DNA of 44,584 nt from Treponema sp. (lineage in GTDB: Bacteria; Spirochaetota; Spirochaetia; Treponematales; Treponemataceae), in NCBI GenBank assembly GCA_017617115.1, contig JAFZXA010000110.1, positions 1 to 44,584 on the forward strand, given 5' to 3'. A model generated the notes under the pieces. The model was not told the origin of the DNA and did not search any database. It was given only the letters and a program-made list of their open reading frames with translations. Each line of letters opens with the position of its first letter. The stretch's first letter is position 1. A program made the position numbers and the translations under genes. Shown piece by piece: positions 8,619 to 17,952 of this stretch.

Positions 8619-9902
8619 ATGTCTAACAAAATTTATCCACGAGTATTTTTAAATAAAAACGAAGAAAAAGAAATTCTACAGGGGATGCCCTGGGTTTTTG
8701 ATAATGAAATTTCTTATATAAAGCACCGCAATACAGAAAAAGAAGAATGGAAAAATGAAACAGTTGACCAGTGTACTGTCCCAAACGGTGAAGCTGTAGA
8801 AGTTTTTTCTAAGGCCGGCGGATTTTTGGGAACTGGAATATTTAATAAAAATTCGAAAATCAGTGTGCGCATAATTGGAACTGAGCATGCAGACGTAATT
8901 TTTGCCAACACCTTTGCATATTATGAAAAGAAAGTGCAGGATGCTTATGATTTGCGCCAGATGTATTATAAAACCGGCGATTCATACCGACTGATTTTTG
9001 GTGAGGCTGATTTAATCCCTGGACTTATCTGCGAACGCTTTTGTGATGAAAACGGCAAAGTGATTATTGTAATTCAGTTTCTTTCTATGAGCTGCGATGT
9101 ATTTAGAAAAGAGATTCTAACCGCAATCAAAAAAATCTGTAAGCCTGATGCTATTTTTGAACGGTCGGATGGGGCTGTTAGAGAGAAGGAAGGATTGGCT
9201 GATGTTGTTGGTTGGGGTGGTTCGACAGGCTCACCAACCGCGGACATTTCGGATGGTAAAATCACTATTGTAGAAAATGGCATAAAGCTTGGGGTTGATA
9301 TTGTAAACGGGCAGAAGACAGGGTACTTTTTGGATCAGAAATTTAATCGTGCTGCTGCGGCTCAGTTTTGTACAGGCAAGCGAGTACTCGACACCTTTAC
9401 TCACACTGGTGCATTTGGCCTTAATGCATTCAAAGCAGGTGCGCGCGAAGTTATTTCTGTAGACATATCACCCGAAGCAGTTGAAATGGTAAATCACAAT
9501 ATCAAACTCAACAATGCCCAAAGCAAAATGACCGCTGTTTGTGCAGATGTTTTTGATCTTCTTAAACAGTACGAAGCAAATGACGAAAAATTTGACGTAA
9601 TTATTCTGGACCCACCAGCCTTTACAAAATCGGCAAAGATGATTGAAAAGGCATACGGCGGCTACAAGGAAATAAACCTTCGTGCAATGAGGCTTTTGAC
9701 TCCGGGTGGAATACTTATAACCTGTTCCTGCTCATATTTTATGGAAACAAAAATGTTCTGCGATGTAATTATGCATGCTGCAATGGACAGTCATAAAAAA
9801 ATCCAGATTCTTGAAAAACGCGGGGCAGGACCAGATCATCCGGTTCTCAGTGGTTATCCAAAATCGGAATATTTAAAATGCGTGGTGTGCCGTGTTATCT
9901 AA
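8619..9902 (+). CDS. rlmI: RlmI-type 23S rRNA (cytosine) methyltransferase carrying an in-frame repeat
   Basis: A class I SAM-dependent methyltransferase of the RlmI/YccW group, 427 residues from ATG 8619. The frame is open back to GTG 8595, but that start would overlap the HAD gene. The N-terminal PUA-like domain starts with PRVFLNKNEEKEILQGMPWV. The SAM site is DTFTHTGAFGLNAF, the ribose-binding Asp is in VISVDISPEAVEM, the catalytic-side motif is LDPPAFTKS, and TCSCSYFM supplies the C-terminal cysteine motif. The family methylates C5 of a 23S rRNA cytosine (C1962 in E. coli); the target here is inferred. Residues about 193-209 (DVVGWGGSTGSPTADIS) are encoded by a palindromic repeat and break the usual REREGL...ENGI region, yet the frame stays intact. 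The end overlaps miaA by 11 nt. Confidence 0.83.
   Translation: MSNKIYPRVFLNKNEEKEILQGMPWVFDNEISYIKHRNTEKEEWKNETVDQCTVPNGEAVEVFSKAGGFLGTGIFNKNSKISVRIIGTEHADVIFANTFAYYEKKVQDAYDLRQMYYKTGDSYRLIFGEADLIPGLICERFCDENGKVIIVIQFLSMSCDVFRKEILTAIKKICKPDAIFERSDGAVREKEGLADVVGWGGSTGSPTADISDGKITIVENGIKLGVDIVNGQKTGYFLDQKFNRAAAAQFCTGKRVLDTFTHTGAFGLNAFKAGAREVISVDISPEAVEMVNHNIKLNNAQSKMTAVCADVFDLLKQYEANDEKFDVIILDPPAFTKSAKMIEKAYGGYKEINLRAMRLLTPGGILITCSCSYFMETKMFCDVIMHAAMDSHKKIQILEKRGAGPDHPVLSGYPKSEYLKCVVCRVI
9209..9238. repeat. Palindromic repeat inside the rlmI-like gene
   Basis: GGTTGGGGTG (9209-9218) and CACCAACC (9231-9238) flank a core reading TTCGACAGGCTC. Its reverse complement belongs to the same family as the copies at 31695-31716 and 34664-34752 (GAGNCTGTCGAAGG core). 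It adds residues without breaking the frame. Confidence 0.7.
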
Positions 9903-10830
9903 ATATAACTGCGTGATTGTGCTTGGACCTACTGCTGTAGGAAAAACGAGTATTGGAGTTCAGATTGCTCACAAATTTAACGGTGAAATAATTTCGGCAG
10001 ATTCTCGCCAGACATACCGCCACCTTGATATTGGTTCTGGTAAAGACCTTGCAGAATACACAGTTGATGGTGTTCCTGTTCCGTACCACTTAATAGACAT
10101 AATTGATCTTCCGGACGAATACACTGTTTACAATTATCAGCAGGATTTTTATCGTGCATTTAAGGATATTCAGAGCCGTGGAAAGCTTCCTGTAGTTGTT
10201 GGCGGAACAGGCATGTACATAGACGCAATTGTGCGTGACTACCAGCTTGTAAATCTTCCTGAAAATCCTGAATTGCATGCCAGACTTGAAGCAACTCCGC
10301 TACCAGAACTTGCCGCACGCCTGCTTGAACTTCAGCCAAATCTTCACACAAAAAACGACTTACAGGAAAAAGACCGCGTAATAAAAGCGCTTGAAATTAT
10401 AGAAGCAAAAAAAGCAGGCTACGACACAACTAGTATTGAAAGACCCGAAATAAAACCATTTATAATTGGTACAACTCTTGAACGTCCGCAGGTGTGGGAA
10501 AATATTTCAATACGCCTGCGTGAACGCCTTGATAACGGCATGCTTGAAGAAGTTCAGTCAATTCATGACAGCGGAATAAGCTGGGAGCGTCTTGAAAAAC
10601 TTGGCCTTGAATACCGTTACTGTTCTTTATTTTTGAAAGGGGATTTAAAAACAAAAGAACAGCTCTATGAAGAACTGTTCATTGCCATCCGCCAGTTTGC
10701 CAAAAGGCAGGAAACCTGGTTCAGGATGATGGAAAAAAAAGGTGTGGAAATCCATTGGCTTTCTAAAACTCAAGATAAGAAAGCCAGAATAGAAGAAGCG
10801 TTTATGCTCCTACAGCAACTTTCTCTTTGA
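9892..10830 (+). CDS. miaA: tRNA dimethylallyltransferase
   Basis: MiaA transfers a dimethylallyl group to N6 of A37 in tRNAs that read UNN codons. The 312-residue protein has the P-loop GPTAVGKT (12-19), the DSRQTY motif (37-42) with HLDIGSGK, the PYHLIDI block, VVGGTGMY for tRNA recognition, and RQFAKRQETWFR near the C-terminus, all in normal order and at normal length. The start is GTG at 9892, which overlaps the rlmI stop region by 11 nt, so translational coupling is likely. It ends the plsC operon. Its last 29 nt overlap a small gene on the opposite strand; no terminator is seen between them. Confidence 0.96.
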   Translation: MLSKYNCVIVLGPTAVGKTSIGVQIAHKFNGEIISADSRQTYRHLDIGSGKDLAEYTVDGVPVPYHLIDIIDLPDEYTVYNYQQDFYRAFKDIQSRGKLPVVVGGTGMYIDAIVRDYQLVNLPENPELHARLEATPLPELAARLLELQPNLHTKNDLQEKDRVIKALEIIEAKKAGYDTTSIERPEIKPFIIGTTLERPQVWENISIRLRERLDNGMLEEVQSIHDSGISWERLEKLGLEYRYCSLFLKGDLKTKEQLYEELFIAIRQFAKRQETWFRMMEKKGVEIHWLSKTQDKKARIEEAFMLLQQLSL

Positions 10831-11014
10831 TTTCTGTAAGGTATCCTGTGCGGATGCAGCTGTCAAAGAGCTCCTTGCTGATATAATCTGTTTTAATATC
10901 TTCATAACCGTCCATATCGCGGAAGATTTTTACAACAAATCCATCTTCCATTTCGCGAACGATTGTCATGTAATCAGAAGTTTTTCCTATGCTTTTTAAT
11001 GTGTAGCTTTTCAT
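10802..11014 (-). CDS. Conserved-looking small protein of 70 residues, unknown function
   Basis: A short acidic protein (MKSYTLKSIGKTSDYMTIVR...) with alternating beta-like and charged segments and the stretch REMEDGFVVKIFRDMDGYED. It has no signal peptide or membrane segment, so it is probably cytoplasmic. I do not recognise a family. It is believed to be real because a strong Shine-Dalgarno sequence, GGGAGGAA, lies 5 nt before ATG and the frame is isolated from other genes on that side. It is convergent with miaA and overlaps its last 29 nt, and is divergent from tatD. Confidence 0.7.
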   Translation of the reverse strand: MKSYTLKSIGKTSDYMTIVREMEDGFVVKIFRDMDGYEDIKTDYISKELFDSCIRTGYLTEIKEKVAVGA

Positions 11015-11085
11015 TTTTATTCCTCCCTGTTTGAGATTCCCGTGTTAAACACGAGAATGACAGTTCCAATTACTTTATTTTCGGT

Positions 11086-11091
11086 TATAAT
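11086..11091 (+). promoter_or_regulatory. -10 box of an apparently leaderless tatD transcript
   Basis: TATAAT ends 7 nt before the ATG at 11099, and no Shine-Dalgarno sequence is present. TTCCAA (11064-11069) at 16 nt is at best a weak -35. Confidence 0.5.
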
Positions 11092-11098
11092 AAAAAAT

Positions 11099-11941
11099 AT
11101 GTTAGAAAAAAATGAAAATATTTTATATTTTGACGCACATTTTCATTTAGCAGACTGCATTTACGACGGGATGTCATTGTCGGGCTTGACCCGACAATCC
11201 GCGTGGTATGCATGTACGTGTTGTCATTCGGTGGAGGAGTGGAATCTGACAGAGGGATTCCGAAACAAGTTCGGAATGACGGACACATCAGATATTCGTC
11301 ATGCTGAACTTGTTTCAGCATCTCATAATAGATTGTACGTTTCTTACGGCTTGCATCCGCAGTCGGCAGGGCATATTAATGTTGACGAAAATGCAGCATT
11401 TTTGGAGCAGCTGCTACAGCAGAACAAACTAAACGCAATAGGTGAGGCTGGGTTTGATTATTTTAATGAAGAGTTCAAGTCCAATGCCACCATTCAGGAA
11501 AAAATGTTCAACCTGCAGCTGGAGCTTGCACTCCAATACAATATTCCTATGGTAATTCACTGCCGTAAAGCAAACGAAAAGCTTTTTGAATACAGCCGTC
11601 AGCTCAAAAAAATCCCGGCAGTTTTATTTCATTCATTTATGGGAATGCCAAACGAAGCAAAATCTCTGCTTGACCGCGGAATAAACGCATATTTCAGTTT
11701 TGGAAAACAGGTTATGAACAATAATAAAAAAGTAATTGCCTGTGTACGCGAGCTTCCGGATACAGTCCTTCTTACAGAAACAGACGCTCCCTGGCAATTC
11801 CTAAAAAGTGAAAAATACACAACACCCGCCGAAATAAAAAAAATCTTTGAAGCTTTTTGCCAGTTTCGTCAGACCGAACCTGAGAGACTTTCGCAAACAT
11901 TCAAAATCAATTTTTTCAATTTATTTTCTCCAAAACTGTAA
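11099..11941 (+). CDS. tatD: TatD-family metal-dependent hydrolase with two in-frame repeat insertions
   Basis: A TIM-barrel DNase/hydrolase of the TatD group, 280 residues from ATG 11099. The frame is open to GTG 11042, but that extension runs through the promoter. Metal ligands are present: HxH in DAHFHLAD, Glu in IGEAGFDYF, His in MVIHCRKA, His in VLFHSFMG and Asp in LTETDAPW. The N-terminal part is unusual. Residues about 25-35 (SLSGLTRQSA) and about 48-78 (containing GFRNKFGMT and RHAELVSASH) are encoded by palindromic repeats, while the residues between them (WYACTCCHSVEEW) and after them (YVSYGLHPQ) look native. The catalytic residues are untouched, so the protein may still fold with extra loops, or may be impaired. 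Family members are nucleases or RNA-quality enzymes. Confidence 0.85.
   Translation: MLEKNENILYFDAHFHLADCIYDGMSLSGLTRQSAWYACTCCHSVEEWNLTEGFRNKFGMTDTSDIRHAELVSASHNRLYVSYGLHPQSAGHINVDENAAFLEQLLQQNKLNAIGEAGFDYFNEEFKSNATIQEKMFNLQLELALQYNIPMVIHCRKANEKLFEYSRQLKKIPAVLFHSFMGMPNEAKSLLDRGINAYFSFGKQVMNNNKKVIACVRELPDTVLLTETDAPWQFLKSEKYTTPAEIKKIFEAFCQFRQTEPERLSQTFKINFFNLFSPKL
11173..11200. repeat. Palindromic repeat (first in-frame insert in tatD)
   Basis: TTGTCGGG (11177-11184) and CCCGACAA (11190-11197) form a perfect 8-bp stem around CTTGA, preceded by GTCA. The encoded peptide is SLSGLTRQS. The pattern GTCATTGTCGGGCTTGACCC is of a type seen as a dispersed repeat in many bacterial genomes. Confidence 0.8.
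11241..11327. repeat. Composite palindromic repeat (second in-frame insert in tatD)
   Basis: GGAATC/GATTCC (11241-11246 with 11256-11261) and a GAATGAC end (11274-11280) make one unit. A second unit, CGTCATGCTGAACTTG, has stem TGCTGAA/TTCAGCA (11302-11308 with 11314-11320). This unit matches the first half of the intergenic repeat at 30577-30641, which reads CGTCATCCCGAACTTG. It encodes FRNKFGMT and RHAELVSAS. Confidence 0.8.
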
Positions 11942-11961
11942 CAAAAAAATAAGAAATTTGT

Positions 11962-11967
11962 TATATT
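11962..11967 (+). promoter_or_regulatory. -10 box of an apparently leaderless lepB transcript
   Basis: TATATT ends 6 nt before the ATG at 11974; there is no Shine-Dalgarno sequence. The spacing is the same as at plsC. Confidence 0.45.
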
Positions 11968-11973
11968 ATTGTT

Positions 11974-13779
11974 ATGGATAAAAATATTAACAAAAAATCA
12001 CAGCGTTTTTCTATTTATGTATATATTGAATTAATTTCTGCAATTCTGTTTGCACTTTTTTCTTTAAGCTATCATCCCGATATTTCACTCATAGCTCTTC
12101 CTGTTGCAGTTGCATATACTGCAATCACTGTTTTTTTCTGTTTTTTCAAGGTTCTCTTAAAAAAAGATGCAACACGCATTCCTGTAATCCTCAGACTTAC
12201 ACAATATCTTCCTTTTGTATTCTTATTCTGTTTTGTAATTCGCAGGGCCGGTAAAAATGGTGTTCCTTACTGGTATGATGTTGTAACTGTACTTTTGTGG
12301 TGCGTTGTTTTTATTTTTTCGCTTGTGCTTTCATACTGTATAAACGAAAAACGGATTATAAAAATCACCGAAGGCTGGAATGTTCCTTTTAAAAAGAAAC
12401 CAAAGCTTCACGGGGCAAAATGGGTTTTATGGGAAATTGTAGACTGGATTGACGCTCTTGTTCAGGCTGTTTTTATGGTTCTGCTTGTTCAGATTTTTTT
12501 ACTCCAGCTTTATGTAATTCCTTCTGAATCTATGGTCCCGACTTTTCTTGTAAAAGACCGTGTTGTTGTAACAAAACTTGACTGTGGTCCAAAATTCCCT
12601 CTAACAGAAATTGGACTTAAGGATTTTGCAAAGTATAAGAGGGGAAATATTGTTGTTGTTAGAAATCCTCATTATAAAATTGACAGAAAATCAGAAATTA
12701 AAACTGTAACTTCGCAGCTTGTATATATGCTCACCTTTATGGCTGTAAACTTAAATACAGACGAAAACGGTGAACTGAAATATGATCCTCTTGTAAAACG
12801 AGTATGCGGTGTTCCAGGCGAACAGCTTGTTATGCAGGATGGTACTCTTTACAGGCGCACAAAAGATAATGATGTATTTACTCCTGTACAGGAAGATGCA
12901 AAGTTTGCCTGCTGGGATTTGTCTTCATTGAACAGCACTATTGCAAAAAAAGTTGAAACATTCCCGCTTTCTTCTGTACAGCCTAACCGTTCCGGTTCAA
13001 ATCTTCAGACAGTTGTAAAATCGGCAGCAGCTAATTATCAGACAATGCTTGATTTTGAAGAAAAACGCCGCAACTATGACCTTGAAAGTGCAGCCTTCCG
13101 TGCAAAAGAGCTTGTTAGAACAATGAAAAATCTTTCGTTTGAAGGTGGTTCTTCGGGCAGTTTTACAGCTCCCGATTCTTTATATGAATATGATTTATTT
13201 ATGGGAATGCCATATATTGAAACAGCCCGACAGATTCTTAATTCATCTTTAGGTCTTGAATGGTTCAGTAATTTTATGACCTCTTGGATTAGCGTAAAAG
13301 ACAATAACCGCGATGTTTATTCCGAAAGCAATTTCCGTCTTAATGTAATGACTAAAATGTATTATGGTGAACTTGTTGCCCGATGTGCACAGCTTATTAG
13401 AAGCAATATTTCTCAGTCTTCAATCAGCGAAGATGAGGTTATAAATGACATAATTGAAGAGGTAGAGATTCTTGACTGGTATATTCGAGGTCTTTTGGAT
13501 TCTCGTAATATGCCTGTTTTCCCTGCAAATAATTCAAACGGCGAAGCTCAATATATCCCTGAAAACTGTTATTTTATGATGGGTGATAACCGCTTTAATT
13601 CTCTTGATTTCCGTCATGCTGCCGATGAGTTTGAAGCGCCATTAACAAAAGAGGATCCGCTTTCTGTAACATATATGTCGCAGATGGATCCTCATTATGT
13701 AAATCAACGCCTGATTATTGGAAAACCTACTTACCGATTCTCACCGGCAAGTCGACGCGGGGCAGTGCAACCTCGCTAA
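11974..13779 (+). CDS. lepB: Signal peptidase I, enlarged form
   Basis: LepB removes signal peptides from exported proteins at the outer face of the inner membrane. The 601-residue protein has about four N-terminal hydrophobic segments (roughly residues 17-60, 78-90, 103-122 and 163-182). These are followed by box B with nucleophile Ser186 (IPSESMVPT), the catalytic Lys275 in [10 protein letters not shown], and box [12 protein letters not shown] (537 onward). The segment between the Lys box and box E is about 255 residues, roughly twice that of E. coli LepB, and contains a long helical region (about 350-500) that I do not recognise. It may be a lineage-specific periplasmic domain. The gene converges on secA and the two coding regions overlap by 4 bp. 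Confidence 0.93.
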   Translation: MDKNINKKSQRFSIYVYIELISAILFALFSLSYHPDISLIALPVAVAYTAITVFFCFFKVLLKKDATRIPVILRLTQYLPFVFLFCFVIRRAGKNGVPYWYDVVTVLLWCVVFIFSLVLSYCINEKRIIKITEGWNVPFKKKPKLHGAKWVLWEIVDWIDALVQAVFMVLLVQIFLLQLYVIPSESMVPTFLVKDRVVVTKLDCGPKFPLTEIGLKDFAKYKRGNIVVVRNPHYKIDRKSEIKTVTSQLVYMLTFMAVNLNTDENGELKYDPLVKRVCGVPGEQLVMQDGTLYRRTKDNDVFTPVQEDAKFACWDLSSLNSTIAKKVETFPLSSVQPNRSGSNLQTVVKSAAANYQTMLDFEEKRRNYDLESAAFRAKELVRTMKNLSFEGGSSGSFTAPDSLYEYDLFMGMPYIETARQILNSSLGLEWFSNFMTSWISVKDNNRDVYSESNFRLNVMTKMYYGELVARCAQLIRSNISQSSISEDEVINDIIEEVEILDWYIRGLLDSRNMPVFPANNSNGEAQYIPENCYFMMGDNRFNSLDFRHAADEFEAPLTKEDPLSVTYMSQMDPHYVNQRLIIGKPTYRFSPASRRGAVQPR

Positions 13780-16598
13780 CGTCCACAACACTGTTTATAT
13801 TTCTTTCCGCTTCCACATGGACACGGGTCATTGCGTCCAACTTTTGGCATTGTGCGGCGAACTGTTGCGTTTTCACTTTGTGTACGCTGCTGCATTGCAC
13901 CACTGGCGGCCTGTCTTCTTGCAGTATCTCCACTGAAGGTTGACTGTGCTGTTCTTTCTGCTGCATTTGCCTGAACTGCGGCACCAAACTGCTGTGCGTC
14001 TGAATGCTGTGCATTCATGCTGCTGTTTTGTGCTTCGAGCATGCGGCGGCGGTGTTCTGCGGCTTCTGGTGAAAGTTGAATCTTAACTTTGAATACACGC
14101 GACATAACTGAGTTTCTGATAGAACTCATCATATCGTAGAAAATGTTAAAGCCGTCGATTTTGTATTCTGTAAGAGGATTTTTAGAACCGTAAGAACGAA
14201 GACTAACTGCTTCGCGCAAACCTTCAAGAGTTTCAAGCTGGTCAAGCCATTTTTTATCAATAATCTGAACATACTGATAGCGGATAAACATATTAAGGTT
14301 TTGTTTTCCTGCCAGAGATTCTTTTTCGGTAATATCATTCTGAAGCTCTGCAATAACTGCATCACGAGTCATGCGTTCTGCAGGAAGCTGAAGTCCAAAA
14401 TTGCTGCGGATTGCTTCGTTAAGCTGGGCAAATGGTGTATTGTCATTTTTGTTGTGTTTTGCAGCAGCTTCATATTCATCAAATAAATCATTTACAAGAT
14501 CTTTTGCATTATTCATTACGCGTTCTGAAAGGTTTTCGTCTGCCAAAAGTTCATCACGCTGCTCATAAATTACAGAACGCTGCTCGTTCAAAACATCATC
14601 ATAATCAAGCAAATGCTTACGAATTTCAAAGTTGCGGTCTTCTACTTTCTTCTGTGCGTTTTCAATTCCCTTGTTGAGCCATGGATGGTCAATTGGTTCA
14701 CCAGGCTGCATACCAATTCGGCTCATCATAACCTTCATTTTTTCACCACCAAACAGGCGCATAAGGTCATCATCCATAGAAATAAAGAACTTTGATCGTC
14801 CAGGGTCACCTTGTCGTCCGGAACGTCCGCGCAGCTGGTTATCAATACGGCGTGATTCATGGCGTTCAGAACCAATTACATAAAGACCTCCAAGAGCCTT
14901 TACTTCTTCGTAATCTTTTTTCCAGTTTTCTTTTTCAATTTCAAGTGCAGCTTTATACTGTTCTTCTGTTGCGTTTGTACCTGCACGTTTTCTTGCACGG
15001 AATTCAGGGTTTCCACCAAGTTTAATATCGGTACCACGACCTGCCATGTTTGTTGCAATTGTTACAGCGCCTTTTGCACCGGCTTCTGCAATAATCAAAG
15101 CTTCGCGCGCATGGTTCTTTGCATTCAAAACTTCGTGGCGTATTCCTTTTCGTGTAAGAATGGCATCGAGAACTTCTGATTTTTCTACAGAAACTGTACC
15201 AACAAGAACAGGCTGTCCTCTGTCGTGAGCTGTTTTAATTTCTTTTGCAATTGCTTCCCATTTATCCTGTTCGTTTAAGTAAACTTCGTCGTTTTCATCT
15301 TTACGTGCTACAGGAAGGTTAGTTGGAATTGCAACTACATCAAGTCCGTATATTTTGTTAAATTCAACTGCTTCGGTTGCGGCAGTACCTGTCATACCAG
15401 AAAGCTTTTTGTACATACGGAAGAAGTTCTGGAAGGTAATAGTTGCCATTGTACGGTTACGCTGTGCAATGCGGATATGCTCTTTTGCTTCAATAGCCTG
15501 ATGAAGTCCGTCTGAATAGCGGCGTCCTTCAAGAACACGTCCTGTAAATTCATCAATAATCATAACCTGACCGTCTTTTACCATATAATCAACATCATTA
15601 TGGAAAAGCAGGTGAGCACGCAAAGCCTGAGTAAAGTAGTGTGTATATTCAAAGTTTTCTTCGTCTTCAAGTGCGCCACGAATAAGATTATGCTTATGAA
15701 GAATTTCGTTTATATGAAGCATACCCTTGTCGGTAAAAGAAACGCGCTTTGATTTTTCATCAAGAGTGTAGTCTCCTTCAATTGCGGCACGCTGTTCTGG
15801 TGTCATAAAGGTTTCGTCAGGATATTCACCTGTTTTTGGGTCTTTTGCAACTTCTTTAAGTTCGCCTACATATTTATCAACTTCATGATATTTGTAAGTA
15901 TCATCTTCGCCCGCCCCTGAAATAATAAGTGGAGTTCTGGCTTCATCAATTAAAATAGAGTCAATTTCGTCGACAATACAGTAATTAAAGCCGCGCTGAA
16001 CCTTGTTTCTAAGGTCAATCTGCATGTTATCGCGCAGGTAGTCAAAGCCAAGTTCGTTGTTTGTTCCGTAAGTAACATCACAATTGTAAGCGGCACGGCG
16101 GGCATCGTTGTCCATGTTTGAAAGAATTGAACCAACTGTCATTCCAAGATATGCAAAAACAGGACGCATTGTGTCGGCATCGCGTTCGGCAAGGTAGTCG
16201 TTTACTGTTACTACATGAACACCTTTTCCGGTAAGGGCATTCAGGTAAGAAGGTGCAACTGCAACAAGAGTTTTACCTTCACCGGTTTTCATTTCGGTAA
16301 TTTTTCCCTGATGAAGATTGATTGCACCCATTATCTGAACATCAAAATATCGCTCCCCACGAACACGGCTTGCAGCTTCACGAACAAGCGCAAATGCTTC
16401 TGGTAATATATCATCAAGAGTTTTACCTTCTGCAAGCTCTTTCTTAAAACGTTCTGTCTGTTTTGGATATTCTTCTGCCGGGAGGGACTTTGCCCATTCT
16501 TCTTTTGCATTAACTGCGGCTAAAATTGGTCTAAGTGCTTTTACATCACGGTCATTCTGCGAACCAAAAATCGCAGTTAAGATTTTATCGATAATCAT
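13776..16598 (-). CDS. secA: Preprotein translocase ATPase SecA
   Basis: SecA drives proteins through the SecYEG channel using ATP. The 940-residue protein has Walker A in MKTGEGKT (103-110), the DEAD-like [16 protein letters not shown], the preprotein cross-linking domain, the second helicase half with [18 protein letters not shown] and [20 protein letters not shown], and the helical scaffold. It ends in the zinc-binding SEC-C tail [16 protein letters not shown], which binds SecB or ribosomes in other bacteria. Length is normal. AAGGA lies 7 nt before ATG, and several TATAAT-like boxes lie in the 103-bp gap shared with the divergent lipoprotein gene. Its convergent neighbour lepB acts in the same export pathway. 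Confidence 0.98.
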   Translation of the reverse strand: MIIDKILTAIFGSQNDRDVKALRPILAAVNAKEEWAKSLPAEEYPKQTERFKKELAEGKTLDDILPEAFALVREAASRVRGERYFDVQIMGAINLHQGKITEMKTGEGKTLVAVAPSYLNALTGKGVHVVTVNDYLAERDADTMRPVFAYLGMTVGSILSNMDNDARRAAYNCDVTYGTNNELGFDYLRDNMQIDLRNKVQRGFNYCIVDEIDSILIDEARTPLIISGAGEDDTYKYHEVDKYVGELKEVAKDPKTGEYPDETFMTPEQRAAIEGDYTLDEKSKRVSFTDKGMLHINEILHKHNLIRGALEDEENFEYTHYFTQALRAHLLFHNDVDYMVKDGQVMIIDEFTGRVLEGRRYSDGLHQAIEAKEHIRIAQRNRTMATITFQNFFRMYKKLSGMTGTAATEAVEFNKIYGLDVVAIPTNLPVARKDENDEVYLNEQDKWEAIAKEIKTAHDRGQPVLVGTVSVEKSEVLDAILTRKGIRHEVLNAKNHAREALIIAEAGAKGAVTIATNMAGRGTDIKLGGNPEFRARKRAGTNATEEQYKAALEIEKENWKKDYEEVKALGGLYVIGSERHESRRIDNQLRGRSGRQGDPGRSKFFISMDDDLMRLFGGEKMKVMMSRIGMQPGEPIDHPWLNKGIENAQKKVEDRNFEIRKHLLDYDDVLNEQRSVIYEQRDELLADENLSERVMNNAKDLVNDLFDEYEAAAKHNKNDNTPFAQLNEAIRSNFGLQLPAERMTRDAVIAELQNDITEKESLAGKQNLNMFIRYQYVQIIDKKWLDQLETLEGLREAVSLRSYGSKNPLTEYKIDGFNIFYDMMSSIRNSVMSRVFKVKIQLSPEAAEHRRRMLEAQNSSMNAQHSDAQQFGAAVQANAAERTAQSTFSGDTARRQAASGAMQQRTQSENATVRRTMPKVGRNDPCPCGSGKKYKQCCGR

Positions 16599-16687
16599 GC
16601 TGGATTCCTTTTAAGTTTTATAATTGTTCTATTATATATAATATAATACATTTTTACTACTATATGGAAAAAAAAATGAAATCAATA

Positions 16688-16693
16688 TATAAT
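16688..16693 (+). promoter_or_regulatory. -10 box of an apparently leaderless lipoprotein-operon transcript
   Basis: TATAAT ends 8 nt before the ATG at 16702. The leader would be at most one or two nucleotides, and there is no Shine-Dalgarno sequence. Confidence 0.5.
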
Positions 16694-16701
16694 AATTTTT
16701 A

Positions 16702-17925
16702 ATGAAAAAAAGAATTAAAGTTTTTATTAATATATTTGTTATTTTTATATTGCTTTTTCTAACAGCCTGCGGAAAGAACGGAACTATTCAGTCAATCAGC
16801 GAAACAGAGCTTTTTAGTCTTGATTATGGCAATTTTGAAGAGCAGCTTAGTGTGGCCGATTTGAATGAAGTTGGAAATATTCGTCTTGGAATTGCAATGC
16901 GTGACGGATTTTTCTATATTGTTGACGGATATTCTAAAAAAATAATGGAGCTAAACTCTTACGGCGACATGCTTTCGCTTTTTTATAACGAAGAATCAAA
17001 TACAAGCGAACTTATTCAAAAAAATCCGGCAGTTGCAGAAAGCATTCACTGGGAAATCTCTTATCCTTTTGATTACCCCGGACAAATTGCACTTGATTCA
17101 AACAAATGTATTTATGCAGTCTGCACAATTCCACGCAACAGACAGGAGCAGGGCGAAGGAGGCATTCTTTACAGCCAGGCAGTACTTCGTATAACCCGCG
17201 ACGGTTCAAGTGTTGATTATATTGGTCAGCAGGGACCTGGTGGAACTCCATTCCCTTATATACGAAAAATCTACACAACCGAAAAAGATGAGCTTGTAGT
17301 AGTAAGTAATTCTACAGACGGGCTTATTGTTTACTGGTTTGGAACAGACGGATTTTTGCGTTATATGATTCCAATCAGTACTAAAAATACGCCTGTAATT
17401 GAAAGCACAAGCTCCGACAGCGAAAATTATTTTACACTTGAAAATGTTATACCAGATCCTAACGATTATCTGCTTTATGTTAAGGTTGATTATTATTCTT
17501 CGTTTGTCGATGCCGATTCAAAGGTTCAGTCTGGAATTAATTATACACAAACACTGCTTTATCCGCTTTATTGCGATACTGGTATTTATGGAGAGCCGGT
17601 TTCAATTCCTCCTTACGAAGAATCGATTGTTGTAGATTACAGTAAGCTTACTTATAAAATACCTTATGATTTTTTGGGTGTAACAAAAAACGGCTGGAAG
17701 TTCTTTATTATTAAAACCGATGAAGGTTTTGCTGTTGAAATGATTCAAAATGAATCTCAGAAAATTCTCCACAGAAATTTTGAATTAGATCACGCAGAAA
17801 ATCTTTTTTATGATATGTCGTTATCTTCCGACGGAATTATTACAGCCCTTTATGTAGATAAAGAAAAAGCTCGCGCTGTATGGTACAGAACAGACAGTCT
17901 TATTGATGCAATTTTGAAAAATTAA
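16702..17925 (+). CDS. Lipoprotein with beta-propeller-like repeats, unknown function
   Basis: A 407-residue lipoprotein with signal MKKRIKVFINIFVIFILLFL and lipobox LTAC (Cys23). Beyond it, short units such as FFYIVDGYSKKIMELNSYG, QIALDSNKCIYAV and VLRITRDGSSVDYIG recur. Each has a hydrophobic strand, Asp-Gly turns and a following strand, which is the style of NHL/6-bladed propeller repeats. No catalytic motif is seen. It heads a tight operon with a membrane protein, a Nudix hydrolase, a second small lipoprotein and a NeuB-like synthase. The propeller assignment rests on repeat texture only. Likely an envelope sensor or binding protein of treponemes. Confidence 0.75.
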   Translation: MKKRIKVFINIFVIFILLFLTACGKNGTIQSISETELFSLDYGNFEEQLSVADLNEVGNIRLGIAMRDGFFYIVDGYSKKIMELNSYGDMLSLFYNEESNTSELIQKNPAVAESIHWEISYPFDYPGQIALDSNKCIYAVCTIPRNRQEQGEGGILYSQAVLRITRDGSSVDYIGQQGPGGTPFPYIRKIYTTEKDELVVVSNSTDGLIVYWFGTDGFLRYMIPISTKNTPVIESTSSDSENYFTLENVIPDPNDYLLYVKVDYYSSFVDADSKVQSGINYTQTLLYPLYCDTGIYGEPVSIPPYEESIVVDYSKLTYKIPYDFLGVTKNGWKFFIIKTDEGFAVEMIQNESQKILHRNFELDHAENLFYDMSLSSDGIITALYVDKEKARAVWYRTDSLIDAILKN

Positions 17926-17952
17926 AAAGTTTTAGTTGGGCGGGCAGCACAG

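Noticed and set aside
11099..11941. tatD as a pseudogene
   Set aside because: Although repeats interrupt the N-terminal region, the frame is intact and all metal ligands are present, so I keep it as a coding gene with insertions.
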